A DNA stretch of 35,631 nucleotides, from the NCBI GenBank assembly GCA_021823165.1, contig JAKAOS010000008.1, positions 1 through 35,631 of the forward strand, read 5' to 3'. A program made the position numbers and the translations under genes. The notes beneath the pieces are model-generated. The model saw only the letters and a program-made list of their open reading frames with translations, made no database searches and was not told the origin of the DNA. Position 1 is the stretch's first letter; each line of letters starts with the position of its first letter. This document shows, in pieces, positions 30,000-35,631 of this stretch. The stretch is from Actinomycetes bacterium (GTDB lineage Bacteria; Actinomycetota; Acidimicrobiia; Acidimicrobiales; JAKAOS01).

Positions 30000-30566
30000 T
30001 CAGGTCTTGGTGCCAGCACCTCCATGGCGGTCACACACCACGAGCACTGGCCTTGTGCCCCTGCTTATGACACCGTGGGATACAGATGGGCTGAAGAGGC
30101 GTTCCAGGGAGTGCCGCCAGCCCTCTCCGTGGGAGCCGACCACGATCATCAGGGCTGAATACTTCTCGGCGGCCTCCAACAGGGCCCGTACTGGGTCACC
30201 GCGTACTGCGTGGTATTCCCAGCCCGTCGAGATGCTGGACAACACCGATGCCACCTGGGCGCGTTCCTCGGCCAGATAGTTCCGGGCATCTTCTTCCCAG
30301 TCGTCGCTATCGGGGTCAATTGGGTAGTCGGCGAGATCTATTGCATGGACCACCTGAAGGCGTGCCGAGAGCCGGGCGGCGAGATCGGCTGCCGTCCCAA
30401 GGGCCGTCAGGCTCTGAGGCTGGCGGTCGAATCCCACGACAATTGACGCCTGGGGATCAGCGGCGGCCTCGGACCGGGCCAGCCGGACGAGCTTTGGGGC
30501 CCCGAGAGGCCATGGCCGCGCCGGATCATCTGCGCCGTAGGAACTCTGCTCGTCTTGGTGGCCCAT
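30000..30566 (-). CDS. universal stress protein (UspA family)
   Basis: A 188-residue UspA-domain protein: a Pro-rich N-terminal stretch, then SIVVGFDRQPQSLTALGTAADLAARLSARLQVVHAID, and the C-terminal half GDPVRALLEAAEKYSALMIVVGSHGEGWRHSLERLFSPSVSHGVI, ending in PVLVV. The ATP-binding G2xG9xG(S/T) motif is weakened: after GSHG the expected Gly-Ser reads Ser-Pro-Ser. ATG 30566 has GGAGG 5 nt upstream; ATG 30599 would add 11 residues and follows a TAGTAT box by 4 nt. Divergent from ribE and convergent with crcB, it splits the riboflavin cluster. Confidence 0.9.
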   Translation of the reverse strand: MGHQDEQSSYGADDPARPWPLGAPKLVRLARSEAAADPQASIVVGFDRQPQSLTALGTAADLAARLSARLQVVHAIDLADYPIDPDSDDWEEDARNYLAEERAQVASVLSSISTGWEYHAVRGDPVRALLEAAEKYSALMIVVGSHGEGWRHSLERLFSPSVSHGVISRGTRPVLVVCDRHGGAGTKT

Positions 30567-30695
30567 GCCGGCCTCCGCCGTGGCGATCTCCGATCCCATT
30601 TCGATACTACGCCACCGCCACGGTGCCCGGGGCAGTGGAGTGGCCAGGATGTCTTTGGCATCCCGTCCACGCCGGGCAGGTAGCTTCTAAGGGTC

Positions 30696-31313
30696 ATGTT
30701 CACAGGGATTGTCGAGCGGCTTGGTAGCGTGCGTTTCTCCGGAGCCACAAGGTTGGTGGTGGAGGATGCCGTTGTGGCATCAGCCTCGGCGATAGGCGAC
30801 TCCGTGGCGGTCAACGGTTGCTGTCTCACCGTTGTCGAGTTGGACGGGGACAGCTTCACAGCGGAGCTGAGTCAAGAGACACTCTCCCGCACAACGCTGG
30901 GTTCGTTGCGTAGGGGGGATCGGGTCAACCTCGAACGCCCACTTTCCATGAGTGACCGTCTCGGGGGTCACATCGTCCAGGGCCATGTCGACGGCGTGGG
31001 AATGGTGACCGCGGAAGCTCCCGAACTGGAGGTCGGCTTGGACCCATCTTTGTCGAGGTACCTGGTGGACAAGGGTTCTGTAGCGGTGGACGGCGTGAGC
31101 CTTACCGTCGTCACTCCTTCTACCGGGGTGTTCGGGGTGTCTCTCATCTCCCACACCGCTTCCTCGACGACCCTCGGGCTACGTCGCAAGGGCGACGCCG
31201 TCAACATCGAGATCGACGTCATGGCAAAGTACGCCGAGGCCCTGATGCGCCCCTACCTGCAATCAATCGATAGCCCAACGGCCGGAGCACGGTCGGCCGG
31301 CATTGGAGGCTGA
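30696..31313 (+). CDS. ribE: riboflavin synthase (alpha chain)
   Basis: Riboflavin synthase joins two 6,7-dimethyl-8-ribityllumazine molecules. The 205-residue protein has two similar lumazine-binding barrels: [12 protein letters not shown] at the start, [10 protein letters not shown] and [16 protein letters not shown] in the first; [25 protein letters not shown] and [11 protein letters not shown] in the second. Length and motifs are normal. A TAGCTT box (30681-30686) lies 9 nt before the ATG, so the mRNA has almost no leader and cannot hold an FMN riboswitch. The ribBA gene follows within 2 nt. The C-terminus ([13 protein letters not shown]) is variable. Confidence 0.95.
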   Translation: MFTGIVERLGSVRFSGATRLVVEDAVVASASAIGDSVAVNGCCLTVVELDGDSFTAELSQETLSRTTLGSLRRGDRVNLERPLSMSDRLGGHIVQGHVDGVGMVTAEAPELEVGLDPSLSRYLVDKGSVAVDGVSLTVVTPSTGVFGVSLISHTASSTTLGLRRKGDAVNIEIDVMAKYAEALMRPYLQSIDSPTAGARSAGIGG

Positions 31314-31314
31314 G

Positions 31315-32559
31315 GTGGGTTTTGCCCAGGTAGAGGATGCGATTGATGCCATTGGTCGGGGCGAGATCGTGATCGTGGTCGACGATGAGGATCGCGAGAA
31401 CGAAGGCGACCTCATCATGGCTGCAGAGTTTGCCACGCCGGAAAAGATTGCATTCTTTTTGTCCCACACCTCGGGCGTCATCTGTGTCCCAATGCTGGGA
31501 GAGCGCCTGGACGAGTTGGAACTTCCCCCGATGGTGTCAGAGAACACCGAGAGCCATCGGACGGCCTTCACCGTGAGCGTCGACTCTACGATCGGCACCA
31601 CGACTGGGATCTCTGCAGCGGACCGCTCTGCGACGATCGCAGCTCTGGTTTCTCCCGAGACCAAGCCTTCGCACCTGGCTAGGCCCGGGCACATCTTTCC
31701 CCTCCGTTATCGCCCCGGCGGCGTCCTCAAGCGGGCCGGCCACACCGAGGCCGCCGTCGACCTAGCCATGGCGGCCGGCTGCGAGCCGGCAGGTGTGCTT
31801 TGCGAGGTGGTAAGCGCCGACAAGAGGTCGATGGCCCAGTTGCCCGAACTCGAGGCGCTGGCTGAAGAGCATGGCCTTTTGGTCATCTCGATCGCGGATC
31901 TGATCCGCTACCGACGCCGTCACGAGAAGCTTGTGCGGCGCATGCCCGAGGCTTCTGCCCGGATCCCCACGCTGTATGGGGATTTCACCTGCATGGTCTA
32001 TGAGTCCCTCCTCGACGGGGAGCAGCACGTCGCCCTGGTCAAAGGAGAGGTCGGAAACGGCCGGGACATCCTCGTGAGGGTGCACTCGGAGTGTTTGACC
32101 GGGGACGTGTTCGGCTCGTTGCGTTGCGACTGTGGTCCCCAGCTGCATCAGGCTCTGGAGAGGGTCGCCGAAGAGGGGGCGGGCGTCGTTTTGTACCTGC
32201 GCGGACACGAAGGGCGTGGGATCGGCCTGGCTCACAAACTGCGCGCCTATTCCCTGCAGGAGCGGGGCCGGGATACCGTCGATGCCAACAGCGAACTGGG
32301 CCTTCCCATAGACAATCGGGAGTATGGGATTGGTGCCCAGATCCTTGTGGATTTGGGTGTCACAAAGATGCGGCTGATGACCAACAACCCCGACAAGTAC
32401 GGAGGGCTTGAGGGATTTGGCCTGGACATAGTGGAACGTGTGCCGCTGGAGTCGAGGCCGAATCCGGAAAACATCGGCTATCTCCGAACCAAGCGCGACC
32501 GGATGGGCCATATCCTTGCCGGCCTGGACGATATGCCGGGCGCCGGAGAGCAGCCATGA
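31315..32559 (+). CDS. ribBA: bifunctional DHBP synthase / GTP cyclohydrolase II RibBA
   Basis: A 414-residue fusion. Residues 1-200 are RibB (3,4-dihydroxy-2-butanone 4-phosphate synthase): [17 protein letters not shown] supplies the metal-binding acids, then [14 protein letters not shown] and [10 protein letters not shown]. Residues 205-410 are RibA (GTP cyclohydrolase II): [19 protein letters not shown] with the zinc Cys residues, [20 protein letters not shown] and [12 protein letters not shown]. So it makes both precursors of the lumazine synthase reaction. GTG 31315 is 2 nt after the ribE stop, with GGAGG 5 nt upstream; TTG 31303 is less likely. Reading is intact throughout. A 78-nt gap separates it from ribH. 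Confidence 0.96.
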   Translation: MGFAQVEDAIDAIGRGEIVIVVDDEDRENEGDLIMAAEFATPEKIAFFLSHTSGVICVPMLGERLDELELPPMVSENTESHRTAFTVSVDSTIGTTTGISAADRSATIAALVSPETKPSHLARPGHIFPLRYRPGGVLKRAGHTEAAVDLAMAAGCEPAGVLCEVVSADKRSMAQLPELEALAEEHGLLVISIADLIRYRRRHEKLVRRMPEASARIPTLYGDFTCMVYESLLDGEQHVALVKGEVGNGRDILVRVHSECLTGDVFGSLRCDCGPQLHQALERVAEEGAGVVLYLRGHEGRGIGLAHKLRAYSLQERGRDTVDANSELGLPIDNREYGIGAQILVDLGVTKMRLMTNNPDKYGGLEGFGLDIVERVPLESRPNPENIGYLRTKRDRMGHILAGLDDMPGAGEQP

Positions 32560-32637
32560 GCGGCCACGCCCCACTTTGTCCGGCGAAGCTTCGGTGCCAA
32601 CGGGGGACTTGATGTTAGGGGTGGGTTGGTGAGTTCT

Positions 32638-33147
32638 ATGGGCCAAGAAGCGATCTGGGGTACTCCGACGGCGGCCCGGATAGTGACGGGTCGACCCAAC
32701 GGGGAGGGGTTGAAGATAGCGGTGGTTGCGAGCCGCTTCAACGACCTGGTGGTGGAACGGCTCGTCTCTGGAGCCCTCGACGCTCTGGTCAGGTCGGGGG
32801 TGAGCCGGGACGATCTGACTCTGGTGTGGGTGCCGGGTGCCTTCGAACTTCCCCTGGTTGCCACAAAGCTGGCGGAGTCCGGGGCAGTAGATGGCGTGCT
32901 GTGTCTTGGGGCGGTGGTGCGAGGCGGGACCGATCACTATGTCCACGTCGCAGGCCAGGCCGCGGCGGGCCTAGCCAGGGCCCAGCTGGACAGCGGCGTG
33001 CCGATGGCTTTTGGTGTGCTGACCACCGACAGTGTGGAGCAGGCCTTGGATCGCGCCGGGGGCAAGGCCGGGAACAAGGGCGCCGAAGCGGCCAGGGGGC
33101 TGTTGGAGACGGTGGATGTGCTGAATCAGATCGGGACGGGTAACTGA
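32638..33147 (+). CDS. ribH: 6,7-dimethyl-8-ribityllumazine synthase
   Basis: A 169-residue lumazine synthase that condenses the pyrimidine and the butanone phosphate. It has VVASRFNDLVVERLVSGALDAL, VWVPGAFELPLVATKL, GAVVRGGTDHYVHVAGQAAAGL with the catalytic His, and GVLTTDSVEQALDRAGGKAGNKGAEAA, in family order. ATG 32638 is the likely start; TTG 32626 and GTG 32629 are in frame with a weaker context. The stop overlaps the hisG start by ATGA, so histidine and riboflavin enzymes share this transcript. Confidence 0.94.
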   Translation: MGQEAIWGTPTAARIVTGRPNGEGLKIAVVASRFNDLVVERLVSGALDALVRSGVSRDDLTLVWVPGAFELPLVATKLAESGAVDGVLCLGAVVRGGTDHYVHVAGQAAAGLARAQLDSGVPMAFGVLTTDSVEQALDRAGGKAGNKGAEAARGLLETVDVLNQIGTGN

Positions 33148-34052
33148 TGCTGAAGCTGGTGCTCCCAAAGGGTTCTTTGGAACGGGCGACGTTGGAACTC
33201 TTCTCTGCGGCCGATTTAACCGTGGAGCGTTCCTCGTCGGTCGACTACAAGGCAACCATCGCAGATCCGAGGGTGGATTCCGTGGCGATTCTCCGGCCCC
33301 AGGAGATACCTCGCTATGTCCAGGAGGGCCTTTTCGATATCGGCATCACCGGGAGGGACTGGGTGGAGGAGACCGGCTCCGATGTCGTGTCCCTCGGCCG
33401 TCTTGGCTACTCCAAGGCCACCTCGAAGCCGATCAGGCTCGTTTTGGCGGTAGCGGGGGATTCGCCCGTCATGCGTCCCGAGGATCTTGCGGGCCTTGGG
33501 CTGGGCCGCCTCCCCCGGGTGGCGACGGAGTACCCCTCTCTCACGGGCCGCTGGTTGCGGGATCGTGGGGTGGAGGCCGATGTCGCCTACTCCTTTGGGG
33601 CAACGGAGGCAAAGGTTCCCGAGATTGCCGATGCCGTGGTCGAGTTGACCGAGACGGGGCGGGCCATCCGTGCGGCCGGGCTCAGGATCGTGGACACCCT
33701 TCTCGAATCCCACACCGAGTTGATCGCCAACAAGGACGCGGTTTCCGACGAACGCAAGGCGCACGCCATGCATCAGTTGCACACCCTTCTCGAAGGGGCG
33801 CTCCAGGCTCGGGACCAGGTGCTGTTGAAACTGAACGTTGTGGCACCTTCGCTCGAGGCGGTACTTGCGGTCCTGCCGGCGATGCGCTCTCCCACCGTCT
33901 CCCGCCTCGCACCATCTCCCGGGTCGGACCTGGAAGCCTTTGCCCTGGAGACGGTTGTGGCCAAAGCGAGCGTCAACACGTTGATCCCGGCTCTCAAAGA
34001 CGCCGGGGCAACCGACATCTTGGAGTTGGCCCTGTCCAAGATCGTGCGTTGA
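33147..34052 (+). CDS. hisG: ATP phosphoribosyltransferase HisG (long form)
   Basis: HisG starts histidine synthesis from ATP and PRPP. The 301-residue protein starts with LKLVLPKGSLERAT and has DIGITGRDW, TEYPSLTGRWL, FGATEAKVPEIADAVVEL with the PRPP loop (VVELTETGRAIRAAGL), then a C-terminal regulatory domain of about 75 residues, so it is the long form that binds histidine and needs no HisZ. ATG 33147 shares its first base with the ribH stop, and its own stop overlaps the next start by TTGA. The usual neighbour hisE is absent. Placement after ribH is uncommon for a histidine gene. Confidence 0.95.
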   Translation: MLKLVLPKGSLERATLELFSAADLTVERSSSVDYKATIADPRVDSVAILRPQEIPRYVQEGLFDIGITGRDWVEETGSDVVSLGRLGYSKATSKPIRLVLAVAGDSPVMRPEDLAGLGLGRLPRVATEYPSLTGRWLRDRGVEADVAYSFGATEAKVPEIADAVVELTETGRAIRAAGLRIVDTLLESHTELIANKDAVSDERKAHAMHQLHTLLEGALQARDQVLLKLNVVAPSLEAVLAVLPAMRSPTVSRLAPSPGSDLEAFALETVVAKASVNTLIPALKDAGATDILELALSKIVR

Positions 34053-34282
34053 TCTCGCCCGTAATTCTTGGAGAGGTCGCTGCTTTTGACCAGGCCCGAG
34101 GGCTGGGAACTCTGCGAGCCACGCCTCCCCACCCCGATGCCGGTGAGGAGATCCTCTTTCACTGCACCGCCATTTCCGACGGATCGCGCAACATAGAGGT
34201 CGGCAGGAAGGTGGCATTTATCGTGGTGAGCCGTCATGGTCAATGGGAGGCCGATGGTGTCACCCCCCTTGCTGTCTCATAG
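34049..34282 (+). CDS. cold-shock-domain-like small protein
   Basis: A 77-residue protein with the layout of divergent cold-shock proteins found in actinobacteria: GEVAAFDQARGLGTLR, EEILFHCTAISDGSRNIEVGRKVAFIVV, WEADGV. It is probably an OB-fold nucleic acid-binding protein, but the standard RNP motifs (KGFGFI, VFVHFS) are degenerate (GLGTLR and ILFHCT). The TTG start at 34049 overlaps the hisG stop by TTGA, so it is translated by coupling. Its function within the rib/his operon is unknown; it may act in mRNA folding or be a housekeeping passenger. Confidence 0.8.
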   Translation: MISPVILGEVAAFDQARGLGTLRATPPHPDAGEEILFHCTAISDGSRNIEVGRKVAFIVVSRHGQWEADGVTPLAVS

Positions 34283-34811
34283 GGCCAGGCGCTAAGCACC
34301 CGGCCCAAAAGGCCGTTCGCATTGAGGGTGGCGAGCTATCGTCACCGATGTGACACCGTGGATCCTGGGCACCTCCGAGGGCGCAGGAAGTTCCGCAATC
34401 GCCGCCTTCGGCATCGCACAGCCACGCCGCCAACTGTGGTTCAGCTGTGCTTCAACTGCGGTCTGTGAGCCTGGTTCTCCCCCGCCGACCGAAGCTGTCC
34501 TGGTCGTGGGCCGGATCTGGTCCATCCGGTCGGCCCGGACTCAGACCGAGCCGTGGAAATCGCTTGGCCGGGATTCGGCCACGACGTGCGGACAACCCAA
34601 AAGCCCTGGTTCTTCGGCACGGGAACCGGGACGTACATCAGGTTATTAGTTATCGTTTGACCAGATTTAATATTTAATGGTGCTCGAAAGCGAATTATGT
34701 GCAATATTGCTCTTTGTCGTAGGAACAGGGCCAACTCGGGGTCAAGTTCATAGGCATTCTGTCCGAATAATTCACCCAGAGTGACATGGGCAGCACCGGG
34801 AGGAGCGCACA
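34283..34811. other. 529-bp intergenic region with an AT-rich patch
   Basis: No convincing gene. A TATCGT box at 34337-34342 lies 7 nt before GTG 34350, which opens a 99-codon frame of unknown, possibly non-coding, nature. From about 34640 to 34720 the DNA is strikingly AT-rich (TTTAATATTTAATGG and a perfect palindrome GCAATATTGC at 34701-34710), in contrast with the rest of the window. This may be the promoter and regulatory region of the FIST gene. Confidence 0.5.
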
Positions 34812-35631
34812 ATGGAATCAGGTCTCCTCGGCAATGGTCTTCTCTTCGGAACAGGCCAAAGCGAAAAGGACGACGAGGTCGAAGCCGCGGCCGAAGTGGT
34901 TCGCTCGGCCCTGGGTGACCGCACCCCGGACGAAGGGGACCTCTTCTTTGCATTCCCGACCATCAGCTACGACATGGAGGCGATTGGGGCTGCACTTGTC
35001 GAGGCGGCCGCTCCTGCCCGGGTCGTGGGTTGCAGCGCGTTTGGGAGCTTTGCCTCCAGCCGGTACGTGCCAAAGGGCTGCACCGGGGTTTTCGTACCGG
35101 CCGGCGGTAGTTCCTTTGGCGTCGCCTTCTCCGAGTCTTTGGGAGGCGACCTGTTCAGTGCCACCCAGGATGCGGTCCAGAGGGCCCTTGAGGAGTCCGG
35201 CGAGGAGATGCCCTACACGGTGATCCTGCTGCTTTCGGATGGCCTGGCAGGGGATCAGCGGGAGGTGGTCAGGGGCGCCTATTCGATCTCGAAGGCGACC
35301 ATACCCCTGGTGGGTGGGGCGGCAGCGGCGTCGGAAGACGCGCGTATCACCTATCAGTTCGCCGGCGGGAAGACCATGACCAACGGGGTGGTGGCGGTGG
35401 CGATCAACTCACCGACGCCCCTCGGCGTCGGCGTGCGCCATGGCTGGTCACCCATTGGGGAGTCAATGATTGTTACCCGGGCCGAGGGAAACGTCGTCTG
35501 GGAGTTCGACGGAAGCCCCGCAGTGGATGTGTACATGTCCCGGGTGGGCGAGCCGGATTCCGATCACGCGGAGCGGCCGAGCCTGGCGGTCATGGGTAGG
35601 CCGCTTGGGATAGCGATGGGATCGGGCGGCT
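34812..35631 (+). CDS. FIST domain sensory protein, 3' partial
   Basis: The frame is open from ATG 34812, with GGGAGGAG 6 nt upstream, to the window end, giving 273 visible residues. The N-terminus contains GTGQSEKDDEVEAAAEVVRSALG, then FFAFPTISYDMEAIGAALVE, VVGCSAFGSFA, and VILLLSDGLAGDQREVVRGAY and LVGGAAAASEDA, a pattern I recognise as FIST (F-box and intracellular signal transduction), followed by the beginning of a FIST_C-type region (GVGVRHGWSPIGESMIVTRAEGNVVWEFDG). FIST proteins bind small ligands such as amino acids and usually couple to signalling domains; the partner part lies beyond the window. Confidence 0.85.
   Translation, partial: MESGLLGNGLLFGTGQSEKDDEVEAAAEVVRSALGDRTPDEGDLFFAFPTISYDMEAIGAALVEAAAPARVVGCSAFGSFASSRYVPKGCTGVFVPAGGSSFGVAFSESLGGDLFSATQDAVQRALEESGEEMPYTVILLLSDGLAGDQREVVRGAYSISKATIPLVGGAAAASEDARITYQFAGGKTMTNGVVAVAINSPTPLGVGVRHGWSPIGESMIVTRAEGNVVWEFDGSPAVDVYMSRVGEPDSDHAERPSLAVMGRPLGIAMGSGG

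Noticed and set aside
30600-30695. FMN (RFN) riboswitch upstream of ribE, or before ribD
   Set aside because: The gap is under 100 bp and has none of the conserved RFN blocks; the same holds before ribD.
31762-32946. Minus-strand ORF (394 codons) over ribBA and ribH
   Set aside because: It is a shadow frame spanning two real genes on the other strand and shows no domain.
34350-34649. Plus-strand ORF (99 codons) with a well-placed TATCGT box
   Set aside because: The promoter spacing is suggestive, but the protein has no recognisable features and becomes Ser/Pro/Arg-rich after 25 residues; kept only as part of the intergenic entry.

Overview
The window is a 35.6 kb, GC-rich bacterial chromosome segment. 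It most likely comes from an actinobacterium: it has a PspA joined to a PspAA domain, actinobacterial-type DUF6671 and winged-helix proteins, short actinobacterial-style RibD, many GTG/TTG starts, and a recurrent TANNNT box 6-7 nt before start codons that implies leaderless mRNAs. Type IV pilus genes, two SEDS proteins and the riboflavin cluster would fit the class Acidimicrobiia, but that assignment is inference.

Layout. 1-2.2 kb: end of a LysM/lytic transglycosylase gene, an NAD-dependent sugar epimerase-like protein, and an acylphosphatase on the opposite strand. 2.4-5.4 kb: type IV pilus pilT (with an unusual MshEN-like N-terminal domain) and pilC. 5.5-10.2 kb: a DUF3604/PHP-like protein, an SLC13/DASS anion transporter and a Crp/Fnr-type regulator, closely spaced. 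10.2-12.4 kb: a two-component system preceded by a hairpin and a tiny Trp-rich ORF. 12.7-16.9 kb: an envelope block with PspA-PspAA and two SEDS (RodA/FtsW) proteins around a DUF151 protein. 17-19 kb: a long non-coding stretch and a membrane diguanylate cyclase. 19.2-22.6 kb: purK, a winged-helix regulator with its own palindromic operator, DUF6671, and a 38-residue Cys-rich protein under a CsoR-type operator.

About 23.2-27.65 kb looks acquired: a VapBC toxin-antitoxin pair, an NlpC/P60 fragment, a MarR / FMN-reductase / MFS exporter / AraC-type cluster with paired operators, and the C-terminal remnant of a large serine recombinase lying against the 3' end of a tRNA-Val(UAC) gene. This is the expected anatomy of an element integrated at a tRNA and since decayed.

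27.8-34.3 kb is a biosynthetic block: ribD, two overlapping crcB (Fluc) fluoride channel genes, a divergent universal stress protein, then ribE-ribBA-ribH-hisG-cold-shock-like, mostly overlapping or tightly spaced. Together these genes cover riboflavin synthesis from GTP and ribulose-5-phosphate, apart from the dephosphorylation step, plus the first step of histidine synthesis. The window ends inside a FIST sensory-domain gene that follows a 0.5 kb AT-rich spacer.

The most notable features are the PspA-PspAA fusion, the possible c-di-GMP-sensing PilT with a diguanylate cyclase nearby, the CsoR-like operator over a micro-protein gene, the double operator of the MarR cluster, and fluoride channels embedded in the riboflavin cluster. 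No CRISPR array, complete insertion sequence or rRNA was seen.
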